DNA of 64,000 nucleotides from JAWVFM01 sp038237625 (lineage in GTDB: Bacteria; Actinomycetota; Thermoleophilia; Solirubrobacterales; 70-9): NCBI GenBank assembly GCA_038237625.1, contig JBBRYM010000013.1, forward strand, positions 12,166 through 76,165, given 5' to 3'. The stretch's first letter is position 1, and the number at the start of each line of letters is the position of its first letter. Shown in pieces: positions 45,899-53,854 of the stretch. The notes beneath the pieces were generated by a model. It did not search any database, was not told the DNA's origin, and saw only the letters and a list, made by a program, of their open reading frames with translations. The position numbers and the translations under genes were made by a program.

Positions 45899-48800
45899 AC
45901 CCTCCCGAGGCCGATCCTCAGGGTCAGTCCCTCGATCGCCGCCTCGGTCCCCCCCTCGACCCCGTCGTAGGTGACTGAGGTGGCGAGCGTCTCACCGGCG
46001 ACGTAGGCCTCGTGCTCGCGCGCTGCCTCCACCAGCTCGGAGTCGCCGCCGAAGGTGAGGGCGATCCTGTCGCTCACCTTTAGGCCGGCTTCGCGGCGGG
46101 CGTTCTGCACGGCGTGAACGATCTCACGCGCCAAACCCTCGCGGCGAAGCTCCTCGTCGACCTCGAGCTCCAGGGCCACGGCATGGCCGGCGTCCGCCTC
46201 CACCTGGTAGCCCTCGAGCGGAGTCAGCGAGAGCTGGAGGTTCTCGGCGTCGAGGACGTGCTCGGCGCCGCCGACGTTGACGCCCACCTGGCCTCCGGCG
46301 CTGAGGGTGCGGGCGACATGCGACGCGTCGAGGGCGGCGACGGCCGCTGCGAGAAGGGGCATGTCCTTGCCGAAGCGCGGCCCGAGCGTGCGGTAGTTCG
46401 GCTTGACCTCGTAGGTCACGAGGTCGGATTCGGACTCGACGAAGTCGAGATCCTTCACGTTCAGTTCCTCGGTCACCAAACCTGCATGCGCCGAGATGGC
46501 CGCTCGCTCGGCGTCGTTGGCGACGATCACGGCCCGTCGCAGCGGCTGGCGCACCTTCTGGCGCGACTGCGCGCGAGCGGCGTGACCCAGCTCGACGGTC
46601 AGGCGGACCGCCGCCATCGCCTCTTCCAGCTCAGGATCGCGGAGCCCGGCGTCCGGCTCGGGGAAGTCGCGCAGGTGCACCGAATCGGGACGCGCCCCGA
46701 ACTCGCCCGCCGCGCCGCCCGCGAGGTTTGAGTGAATCTCCTCGGCGAGGAACGGCACGAATGGCGCGATCAGGCCCGCGATCTCGAGCAGGCAGTGGCG
46801 AAGCGTTCCCAGCGCCGCGGGGTCGCCCTCCCAAAGGCGCCGGCGAGAGCGCCGCACATACCAGTTCGACAACTCGTCGACGTAGGCCGTGATCGCCCGC
46901 CCGGCCGAGGTGCAGTCGAAGTCGTCCATCCGTTCGGTGACCTCGGCGGTCGTGGCCTGAAGGCGCGAGAGGGCCCAGCGGTCGAGCTCGGAAGCGGGAC
47001 CTGCCCCCTCCAGCTCCGCCGGCGCGATGCCCTCCGCATTCGCGTACATCACGCAGATTCGGTACGTGTTCCAGAGGGTGTTGAAGAACGAGTGGACGCT
47101 CTCGCCGAGTGTGTCGACCGAGAACCGGTAGCCCGCCCAAGGCTGCTGGGCGGTGAGGTAGAACCAGCGGAAGGCGTCGGCGCCGTAGCGGTCGATCACC
47201 TCCCACGGGTCGACGACGTTACCCTTGCTCTTCGACATCTTCTGGCCGTCGGGGTCCGCGATCAGCCCCAGGCAGACGCAGTTGCGGTAGCTCGTCGTGT
47301 CGAAGAGCAGCGTCGAGACGGCGAGCAGCGAGTAGAACCAGCCGCGGGTCTGGTCGATCCCTTCGGAGATGAAGTCGGCGGGGAAGCGCTCCGCGAAGAG
47401 ATCGGAGCCTTCGAAGGGATAGTGGTACTGGGCGAACGGCATCGACCCCGAGTCGAACCAGGCGTCGATCGTCTCGATGACACGCCGCATGACGCCGCCG
47501 CACCCCTCGCACTTCAGCTCGACGGCGTCGATGTAGGGGCGATGCAGGTCGTCGGGCACCTCGCCGCCGCGATCGCGAAGGTCCGTGGTCGAGCCGGCGC
47601 AGAAGCGCTCCTCGCAACCGGCGGTGGAGCACTCCCAGATCGGCAGCGGCGTCCCCCAGTAGCGCTCGCGAGATAGCGCCCAGTCCTGGTTGCCCTCGAG
47701 CCATTTGCCGAAGCGGCCGGTCCTGATGTGCTCGGGATGCCAGCCGATCTCGGCGTTCTCCGCCAGCATCCGGCCGGCCACCTCGGTGGTCTTCACGTAC
47801 CAGCTCGACTTGGCGTAGTAGAGGAGGGGGGTGTCGCAGCGCCAGCAATGCGGGTAGGCGTGCTGGTAGATCTGCGAGCGAAACAGCAGGCCGCGTTCGC
47901 GAAGGCTCGCGATCAGGGCCTCGGTGACCTCGGGGTCCTTGACGAAGCGGCCCTCGAAGCCGACGACGCGGTCGTCGAAGGTGCCGTTCGGCTTGACCGG
48001 GTTGTAGAGACGGGTCGCGTCGGCGGTGAGTGCCTGGTAGTCGTCCTCCCCGAAAGCCGGCGCGAGGTGGACGAGGCCGGTGCCGTCGTCGGTGGTGACG
48101 AAACCGGCGCCGATCACCGGAAACTCGCCGGGGTCGCGGTCGGTGAGGGCGAAGACCGGCCCCCGGTACGAGCGCCCGACCAGATCGGAGCCGGGGAAGC
48201 GGTCGATCACCTCGGCCTGCTCACCGAGCACACGCTCAGCCAGGGCGTCGGCGACGATCAGAGTCTCCTCGCCCACTCGCGCTCGCACGTAGGTGACGTC
48301 GGGGGCGACTGCCACCGCCTCGTTCCCCGGCAGCGTCCACGGAGTCGTCGTCCAGACAAGCATCGACTCGTCGGCGTCGGTCAGCGGAAAGCGGACGTAG
48401 ATCGAGGGGTCCTCCACGTCCTGGTAGCCCAGCGCGACCTCGTGGGAGGAGAGCGCCGTGCCGCAGCGCGGGCAGTAGGGGACGACCTTGTGGCCGCGGT
48501 ACAGGCGCTCGTCGTCCCAGATCTTTCGCAGCGACCACCAGACCGACTCGATGTAGTCGTTGGTCATCGTCACGTACGGGTCGTCGAGGTCGATCCAGAA
48601 GGCGATCCGCTCGGTCAGACGGTTCCACTCCTCCACGTAGCGGAACACCGACTCGCGACAGCGCTCGTTGAACTCGGCGATGCCGAAGGCCTCGATCTCG
48701 TCCTTGGAGGAGATCCCCAGCTCACGCTCGATCTCGAGCTCCACCGGCAGCCCGTGGCAGTCCCAGCCCGCCTTGCGGGGAACGCGGTAGCCGCGCATGG

Positions 48801-49023
48801 TGCGGTAGCGCGGATAGACGTCTTTGAAGACGCGGGCGAGCACGTGATGCGAGCCGGGCTTGCCGTTGGCCGTCGGCGGTCCCTCGTAGAAGCTCCAGAC
48901 TGGCGCGCTGGCCCGGCTCTCGATCGAGCGCCGGAAAACCTCGCGAGCCCTCCAGCGCTCGAGGACGCCCTCCTCGAGCGCAGGAAAGTCCTGCTTGGAA
49001 TCGACTTCGCGAAAAGCGGCCAC
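45895..49023 (-). CDS. ileS: Isoleucyl-tRNA synthetase, eukaryote-like (type 2) form
   Basis: A 1042-residue class I synthetase charging tRNA-Ile. The HIGH-equivalent is in PPTANGKPGSHHVLARVFKD and the KMSKS loop is QKMSKSKGN. An editing domain of normal size lies between them, and zinc-binding cysteines occur in YCPRCGTAL, HCWRCDTPL and CEGCGG. The GSHHVLAR version of the first motif and the long C-terminus fit the type 2 lineage shared with eukaryotes, which is often less sensitive to mupirocin; that phenotype is an inference. The start is GTG 49023. It is translationally coupled to the small membrane protein downstream. Confidence 0.95.
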   Translation of the reverse strand: MAAFREVDSKQDFPALEEGVLERWRAREVFRRSIESRASAPVWSFYEGPPTANGKPGSHHVLARVFKDVYPRYRTMRGYRVPRKAGWDCHGLPVELEIERELGISSKDEIEAFGIAEFNERCRESVFRYVEEWNRLTERIAFWIDLDDPYVTMTNDYIESVWWSLRKIWDDERLYRGHKVVPYCPRCGTALSSHEVALGYQDVEDPSIYVRFPLTDADESMLVWTTTPWTLPGNEAVAVAPDVTYVRARVGEETLIVADALAERVLGEQAEVIDRFPGSDLVGRSYRGPVFALTDRDPGEFPVIGAGFVTTDDGTGLVHLAPAFGEDDYQALTADATRLYNPVKPNGTFDDRVVGFEGRFVKDPEVTEALIASLRERGLLFRSQIYQHAYPHCWRCDTPLLYYAKSSWYVKTTEVAGRMLAENAEIGWHPEHIRTGRFGKWLEGNQDWALSRERYWGTPLPIWECSTAGCEERFCAGSTTDLRDRGGEVPDDLHRPYIDAVELKCEGCGGVMRRVIETIDAWFDSGSMPFAQYHYPFEGSDLFAERFPADFISEGIDQTRGWFYSLLAVSTLLFDTTSYRNCVCLGLIADPDGQKMSKSKGNVVDPWEVIDRYGADAFRWFYLTAQQPWAGYRFSVDTLGESVHSFFNTLWNTYRICVMYANAEGIAPAELEGAGPASELDRWALSRLQATTAEVTERMDDFDCTSAGRAITAYVDELSNWYVRRSRRRLWEGDPAALGTLRHCLLEIAGLIAPFVPFLAEEIHSNLAGGAAGEFGARPDSVHLRDFPEPDAGLRDPELEEAMAAVRLTVELGHAARAQSRQKVRQPLRRAVIVANDAERAAISAHAGLVTEELNVKDLDFVESESDLVTYEVKPNYRTLGPRFGKDMPLLAAAVAALDASHVARTLSAGGQVGVNVGGAEHVLDAENLQLSLTPLEGYQVEADAGHAVALELEVDEELRREGLAREIVHAVQNARREAGLKVSDRIALTFGGDSELVEAAREHEAYVAGETLATSVTYDGVEGGTEAAIEGLTLRIGLGRV

Positions 49024-49084
49024 GGGCGCCGGATTGTTTCAGGGCGCCCGAGCCGAGCCGCTGACCGCTCAATAGAATCGCTCC

Positions 49085-50407
49085 ATGGAGCAGACGGTCG
49101 AGCAGCTCTGGGGCTCGGAGACGGAAAAGGCGGTTGACAACTTCCCCGTGTCAGGGCAGTCGGTCCCGGCGCCGGTCATCCGCTGGCTGGGGCGCCTGAA
49201 GGCCGCGGCCGCCAGGGTCAACGCCGACCTCGGCCTGCTCGACGCCGACCTGGCCGAGAGGATCGCCGCGGCCGGCGATGCGATCGCCGCGGGCGAGCAC
49301 GACGACCAGTTCCCAATCGATGTCTTTCAGACGGGCTCGGGCACCTCGTCGAACATGAACGCCAACGAGGTCATCGCCAGCATCGCCGGCGACCCGGTTC
49401 ACCGCAACGACCATGTGAACATGGGGCAGTCGTCGAACGACGTCTTCCCGTCGGCCGTTCATCTCGCCGCGCTGGGCGAGGTCACGAGCGAGCTCCTGCC
49501 CGCGCTCGACAACCTCGGCGAGTCATTGGGTGCCAAGGCGGAGGAGTTCAAGGACGTCGTCAAGTCGGGGCGCACCCACCTCATGGACGCGGTGCCCGTC
49601 ACCCTCGGCCAGGAGTTCGGCGGCTACGCGGCCCAGATCCGCCTCGGGGCGGATCGCGTGCGGGGAACTCTGGAGCGCGTGGGCCAGATCCCGCTCGGCG
49701 GGACCGCGATCGGCACGGGTTTGAACACCCATCCAGAGTTCGCGGCGCGGGTTCGCAAGCTGATCATCGATGACACCGGGCTCGACGTCTCGGGTCCGGC
49801 CGACCCGTTCGAGGCGCAGGCCAATCGCGACGCGCTCGTCGAGCTCTCGGGCGCGCTCAAAGTCGTCGCCGTCTCGCTCAACAAGATCGCCAACGACATC
49901 GCGCTGATGGGCTCAGGCCCGCGCACCGGACTCGCCGAGCTGCGCCTGCCCGAGCTTCAGAAGGGTTCGTCGATCATGCCGGGGAAGGTGAACCCCGTGA
50001 TGCCCGAGGTGACCATCCAGGTCGCCTGCCAGGTGGTCGGCAACGACGCGGCGATCACGATGGCAGGATCGCAGGGACAGTTCGAGCTAAATGTGCGCGT
50101 CCCGCTGATCGCCCGCAACCTGCTCGACTCGATCAAGCTCTTGGCGGCCGCCTCGCGCCTGCTAAAGGACAAGTGCATCGAGGGCATCGAGGCCAACCTG
50201 GAGGCCAACGAGCGCCACGCCGAGGCAACCCTCGCCGCAGCCACCGCCCTCAACCCCTACATCGGCTACGACCGCGCGGCCGAGATCGTCAAGGAGGCGG
50301 CCGACTCAGGCCGCACGCTGCGCGAAGTGGCGCTTGAGAAGGGCGTCGACGAGGAGATCCTCGCCAAGGCCCTCGACTATCACGGCATGACCCACCCGCA
50401 CGGGTGA
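49085..50407 (+). CDS. fumC: Class II fumarate hydratase
   Basis: A 440-residue tetrameric lyase interconverting fumarate and malate in the TCA cycle, without Fe-S cluster. It shows QTGSGTSSNMNANEVIA (region A), MGQSSNDVFPSAVH, the SGRTHLMDAVPVTLGQEF stretch with the catalytic His, and the superfamily signature GSSIMPGKVNPV. ATG 49085 is directly preceded by TAGAAT plus six bases, a leaderless layout. Length is slightly short but complete. It is divergent from ileS. Confidence 0.95.
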   Translation: MEQTVEQLWGSETEKAVDNFPVSGQSVPAPVIRWLGRLKAAAARVNADLGLLDADLAERIAAAGDAIAAGEHDDQFPIDVFQTGSGTSSNMNANEVIASIAGDPVHRNDHVNMGQSSNDVFPSAVHLAALGEVTSELLPALDNLGESLGAKAEEFKDVVKSGRTHLMDAVPVTLGQEFGGYAAQIRLGADRVRGTLERVGQIPLGGTAIGTGLNTHPEFAARVRKLIIDDTGLDVSGPADPFEAQANRDALVELSGALKVVAVSLNKIANDIALMGSGPRTGLAELRLPELQKGSSIMPGKVNPVMPEVTIQVACQVVGNDAAITMAGSQGQFELNVRVPLIARNLLDSIKLLAAASRLLKDKCIEGIEANLEANERHAEATLAAATALNPYIGYDRAAEIVKEAADSGRTLREVALEKGVDEEILAKALDYHGMTHPHG

Positions 50408-50427
50408 GCCCCGCAGCCATGCGCGCT

Positions 50428-50449
50428 CCAGACGGCGCGTAACGTCTGG
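50428..50449. terminator. Hairpin between fumC and msrA
   Basis: CCAGACG (50428-50434) and CGTCTGG (50443-50449) flank an eight-base loop in the 58-base gap. There is no T-run, and the TAAGCT -10 of msrA follows six bases on. It may end the fumC transcript weakly or regulate msrA. Confidence 0.4.
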
Positions 50450-50465
50450 CCGCCTAAGCTGACCA

Positions 50466-50978
50466 ATGGGCATGGAGAACGAGACCCAGACCAAGACCGA
50501 GAAGGCGACGTTCGGAGCGGGCTGCTTCTGGCAGGTCGAGGAGGCTTTTCGCGAGCTTCCGGGCGTCCTCGACACCGCCGTCGGCTACGAGGGCGGCCAT
50601 GTCGACAACCCCACCTACGAGCAGGTTTGCACTGGCAAGACCGGCCACACCGAGGTCGTCGAGGTCGACTACGACCCCGAGCGCACCGGCTTCGACGAGC
50701 TGGCCGCCAAGTACTTCACCGTCCATGACCCCACTCAGCTCAACCGCCAGGGCCCCGACGTGGGCTTCCAGTACCGATCGGTGATCTTCGCGCACTCGGA
50801 CGAGCAAGTCGAAGCGGCGCGCAAGGCAATTGAGCGCGTCGAGCAGAGCTACCGTGACCCCGTCGTCACCACGATCGAGCCAGCGGCGCCGTTCTGGCGC
50901 GCCGAGGAGTACCATCAGTGCTACCTGCAAAAGCGCCAGGAGCGTGGCGGCCTCTTCGGGATGCTGACGGGGCGCTAG
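50466..50978 (+). CDS. msrA: Peptide-methionine (S)-S-oxide reductase
   Basis: A 170-residue repair enzyme that reduces methionine-S-sulfoxide with thioredoxin as reductant. The catalytic motif GAGCFWQVEEAF sits at about residues 15-26, and GYEGGHVDNPTYEQVCTGKTGHTEVVEV and the HDPTQLNRQGPDVGFQYRS stretch are standard. ATG 50466 is used; ATG 50472 is equally possible. Trx (45112) lies in the same window. It converges on the creatininase-like gene with a four-base overlap. Confidence 0.95.
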   Translation: MGMENETQTKTEKATFGAGCFWQVEEAFRELPGVLDTAVGYEGGHVDNPTYEQVCTGKTGHTEVVEVDYDPERTGFDELAAKYFTVHDPTQLNRQGPDVGFQYRSVIFAHSDEQVEAARKAIERVEQSYRDPVVTTIEPAAPFWRAEEYHQCYLQKRQERGGLFGMLTGR

Positions 50979-51715
50979 CCGGCTTCGACCGTCTCAGTCG
51001 CGATTCGCAGGGCGATCTCCCAGTAGCGGCGGCCATGCTCGGCCGTCGCCCGCGCGGGGTCGCCGATCGCGCCGACGTCGGTGAGTGAATCGACGCCGGC
51101 CGTAAACAGTCCCTGGAGCGCCTCCGCAGGATCGCCGGTGTAGCCCGCATCGGCGGAATTCATGTCGACGAGATCGGGACGGATGGCGAGCAGCATCGAC
51201 GTCTCCCATTCGCCGGCGTGGAGGCCGCCCTCGTTCAGCGGGACCCCGTGCTCGTCCGCTCCGGCCTGCGCGATCTGCAGCAGGGCGCCGACGTCGGTGA
51301 GAGCGACGACGAGGCTTCGCTCATCGCCAGGTAGCCCCTCGACGGCTGCGGCCATTGGCGCGAAGTTGCCGCCGTGCGTGGGGAGTAGCACGATCCGCCG
51401 GAATCCCGAGCCCGCGAGCGACGCGACGAGGTCGGTGACGATCGCGTGAAAGGTCTCGTCACGGATCGACAACGTGCCGGCAAACGCGAGGTGATGGCTC
51501 GAGCAGCCAACGCGAACGGTGGGGGCGTAGAAGGCTTCGAGGCGTTCCGCGAGCTGGCGGGCGAAGTGATCGCCGATCAGGGCGTCGGTGGCGAGCGGCA
51601 TGTGGTGGCCGTGCTGCTCGGTGGCGCCGAACGCGACGACGACCGTGTCGCGGCCACCCGCGACCGCTGCCTTCACGGCGGGCCACGAGAGCTCGTCCAG
51701 TTGGATTGCGCTCAC
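50975..51715 (-). CDS. Creatininase-family amidohydrolase
   Basis: A 246-residue metal-dependent hydrolase. It has the family start SWPAVKAAVAGGRDTVVVAFGATEQHGHHMPLATDALI with the metal-binding Glu/His, LPTHGGNFAPMAAA, and NEGGLHAGEWETSMLLAIRPDLVD with further ligands. Relatives include creatininase, the mycofactocin protein MftE and ArfB-type formamide hydrolases; no mycofactocin genes surround it. The start is GTG 51715, overlapping the TGA of the secreted-protein gene (GTGA), so the three minus-strand genes form an operon. The true amide substrate is unknown. Confidence 0.85.
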   Translation of the reverse strand: MSAIQLDELSWPAVKAAVAGGRDTVVVAFGATEQHGHHMPLATDALIGDHFARQLAERLEAFYAPTVRVGCSSHHLAFAGTLSIRDETFHAIVTDLVASLAGSGFRRIVLLPTHGGNFAPMAAAVEGLPGDERSLVVALTDVGALLQIAQAGADEHGVPLNEGGLHAGEWETSMLLAIRPDLVDMNSADAGYTGDPAEALQGLFTAGVDSLTDVGAIGDPARATAEHGRRYWEIALRIATETVEAG

Positions 51716-52146
51716 TTGATCAATCTCGCAACGAAGCGCTGGGCGGCGCCATCGCACTTGGAGTCCGCGGAGTCGACGACCTTCAGGACCACTGAGCCGC
51801 CGTTCACGTAGCCGCGGTAGCGAGTTCTCGCTCCGCCTCTTTGGATCAGCTTCGAAAACCGGCCGCCGGTCCCCACGGGGATCGGACCGGGTACGAGAAA
51901 GTTGGGCCCCACAAGTTGATGGCGTCCGCCGGGCCGGCAGCGCTCGCGCATGCGAGCCGCCGAGATGCCCGCGCCGTCGCCCGAGATCGAGATGTTGAGG
52001 TACTGGCCGTGACCGGCGACGGCGTGGTAGGCGCGGATGCCGTGCGCGCCCGCGGCGGCTGTCGCCAAGCCGAGGATGACGACGACCGACCCGAGGGCGA
52101 CCCCCGCGGAGCAGCGGCACTGGGCGACGTGTGGGCGGTCGGGCAT
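51712..52146 (-). CDS. Small secreted protein, member 2 of a tandem pair
   Basis: A 144-residue protein with a signal peptide (SVVVILGLATAAAGAHG) and a mature beta-rich domain of about 105 residues. It shares with its neighbour at 52175-52618 the pattern YH-x5-GQYLN, then a conserved M/L-ERCRPGG with its Cys, FSK, a TRY-G strand, and a second Cys before a C-terminal LRLI or ARLI stretch. The two cysteines probably form a disulfide. I recognise no named family. It lies between its paralogue and the creatininase gene in one operon. Confidence 0.7.
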   Translation of the reverse strand: MPDRPHVAQCRCSAGVALGSVVVILGLATAAAGAHGIRAYHAVAGHGQYLNISISGDGAGISAARMRERCRPGGRHQLVGPNFLVPGPIPVGTGGRFSKLIQRGGARTRYRGYVNGGSVVLKVVDSADSKCDGAAQRFVARLIK

Positions 52147-52174
52147 TGCTCGCAGGTCCCCCGGAGGGGTCAAG

Positions 52175-52618
52175 CTAGTGAATGAGCCGGAGCTTGAAGG
52201 TGATGTCCGTGCCGTTGCAAAGCAGATTGCCGGTGTCATGGACACGCACCCTCGCCGCGTTTGCATGCACCGTTCCCTTGTACCTCGTGAGCTCTTTGCC
52301 GAGGTGCAGGGTCTTCGAGAACGTGCCGTCGCCGTCGAGCAACGCGTGGTTGAGCAGGATCGCCGGGTTGACGAGCAGATGGATCCCTCCGGGCCGGCAG
52401 CGCTCCCACAGGCGGGTGAAGCTGACGAGCGCTGAGTCCGGGCCGGCGGTGAGGTTCAGGTACTGGCCGTTCGAGGCGGTGCCGTGGTAGTAGCGGAGCT
52501 TGCTCGGACCGGCCGAGGCGCCGCCGGGCAACGAGAGCGCCGCCGCGGCTGCGAGACCCGCCAGGGCGGCGACGAGACGCCGCCCGTTTGTGGATATGTT
52601 GCGCCTTGAGCTTCCCAC
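52175..52618 (-). CDS. Small secreted protein, member 1 of a tandem pair
   Basis: A 147-residue protein starting at GTG 52618. Its signal peptide (LVAALAGLAAAAALSLPGGASAG) is followed by YYHGTASNGQYLNLTAGPD, then LWERCRPGGIHLLV, GTFSKTLHLGKELTRYKGTV and a C-terminal LLCNGTDITFKLRLI. It aligns along its whole mature length with the protein encoded just downstream, giving two conserved cysteines and an all-beta look. The function is unknown. The gap between the two genes is 28 bases. Confidence 0.7.
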   Translation of the reverse strand: MGSSRRNISTNGRRLVAALAGLAAAAALSLPGGASAGPSKLRYYHGTASNGQYLNLTAGPDSALVSFTRLWERCRPGGIHLLVNPAILLNHALLDGDGTFSKTLHLGKELTRYKGTVHANAARVRVHDTGNLLCNGTDITFKLRLIH

Positions 52619-52707
52619 TCTGCCTGTTTGATCGGCAGCTCTGAGGGCCAGGCCTCACGAATGGCTGAGGACTGGACGGAAGTACGAAAGCTGGCTAGGA
52701 GGAGCGC

Positions 52708-53250
52708 ATGGGCACGGTCTCCGTACACGAATTCGTGAGTCTCGACGGGGTATTCGAGGCGCCCAGCTGGACGGCCGAATATCCGTGGGACGAGGGCATG
52801 ACCGCCGCGGTCAGCGGGCTGATGGGAACGAGCAAGGCGATCCTTCTTGGCCGCCAGACCTACGAGGAGTTCGCGCCGGCGTGGTCGGGAAGGACAGCGG
52901 ACGACGACCCGGGCGCGCCGTTCATGAACGAGTCGCCCAAGTACGTGGTATCGGGCACGCTCGTGAGCGCTGACTGGAACAACTCCACCATCGTCGGCCC
53001 CTACAGCCCCGAAGCGATTCAGTCCGTCAAGGACCAGGTCGACGGCACGATCTACGTCAGCGGTAGCGGCACGCTGGTGAGGGCGATGCTCGACGACGGC
53101 CTGCTGGACGAGCTGCACCTCTTCGTCTACCCGATCGCGCTCGGATCGGGCAAGCGCCTGTTCGCTAAAGGCACGTCGGCGAAGCTCGAGCTGGCTGAGG
53201 CGGAGGGCTTCACCCAGGGCGTGGTGCATCTGGCGTACCGCCCGGCCTGA
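52708..53250 (+). CDS. Dihydrofolate reductase-like (RibD C-terminal domain) protein
   Basis: A 180-residue protein of the RibD_C/DHFR-like fold. It opens VSVHEFVSLDGVFEAPSWT, has ILLGRQTYEEFAPAWSGR (the Rossmann-like NADPH region), KYVVSGTLVSADWNNSTIV, VSGSGTLVRAMLDDGLLDELHLFVYPIALGSGKRLF, and ends LAEAEGFTQGVVHLAYRP. These are the usual marks of stand-alone YwjB/YyaP-type reductases of unknown substrate. A good RBS (AGGAGG) precedes ATG 52708. Confidence 0.88.
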   Translation: MGTVSVHEFVSLDGVFEAPSWTAEYPWDEGMTAAVSGLMGTSKAILLGRQTYEEFAPAWSGRTADDDPGAPFMNESPKYVVSGTLVSADWNNSTIVGPYSPEAIQSVKDQVDGTIYVSGSGTLVRAMLDDGLLDELHLFVYPIALGSGKRLFAKGTSAKLELAEAEGFTQGVVHLAYRPA

Positions 53251-53360
53251 GGGCGCCGCAACGGCGGTTCGACGCCGCAGCCGGCGAGCAGACCGCTCGA
53301 GCACCGGCGATAGGATCGCTCCAGTGTGGGTTTCGGTGGGGATGAGGAGGGTGAGGCCAG

Positions 53361-53795
53361 ATGAATGAGCTTCAGGAGTTTCTGGACACGGTCGTGCCGC
53401 GTCAGGAAGCCGCCGACCGCGAGCTGCATAACGGCGATCCCGAACCGCGGATGGCGATTTGGTCGCACCAGGATCCGGTGACGGTTCTCGGTGCGTTCGG
53501 TGTGGCCGCGAGCGGTTGGGAGGAGGTCAGCGAGACCTTTCGATGGGTCGCCTCGAAGTTCTCGAAGTGTGAGCGCTTTGAGCTGGAGCTCATCGCCGCC
53601 GGCGTCAGCGGCGACGTTGCCTACTCGGTTGGCTACGAACATTCCACCGTCTCGCGAGACGGTGGCCCAATGTCTCCACAGCGGCTGCGCGTCACTCACG
53701 CCTACCGCCGGGAAAACGGCGAATGGAAAATCGTCCATCGCCACGGCGACGGGCTCGCAGCGGACAGCGTCTCCGGAGCCGACCAGGAGCAATAG
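53361..53795 (+). CDS. SnoaL-like/NTF2-fold protein
   Basis: A 144-residue cone-shaped NTF2-like protein. GDPEPRMAIWSHQDPVTVLGAFGVAASGWEEVSETFRWVASKF and VTHAYRRENGEWKIVHRHGDG are the DUF4440/SnoaL_3 pattern of ketosteroid-isomerase-type folds. The RBS GAGGGTGAGG lies upstream of ATG 53361. A role cannot be given; such proteins range from isomerases to scaffolds. The 110-base gap before it holds nothing I can name. Confidence 0.8.
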   Translation: MNELQEFLDTVVPRQEAADRELHNGDPEPRMAIWSHQDPVTVLGAFGVAASGWEEVSETFRWVASKFSKCERFELELIAAGVSGDVAYSVGYEHSTVSRDGGPMSPQRLRVTHAYRRENGEWKIVHRHGDGLAADSVSGADQEQ

Positions 53796-53854
53796 CGGCG
53801 GCGCGCGGATCTACGACACTCGCGCCGAGGCGCTCGACCAGTCAATTAGGCCGG

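Noticed and set aside
47728..49137. Long plus-strand frame over ileS
   Set aside because: Antisense to an intact synthetase with HIGH-like and KMSKS motifs; no recognisable domain in the shadow.
52037..52435. Plus-strand frame across the tandem secreted-protein genes
   Set aside because: It is antisense to both members of a paralogous pair whose mutual similarity shows that the minus strand is coding.
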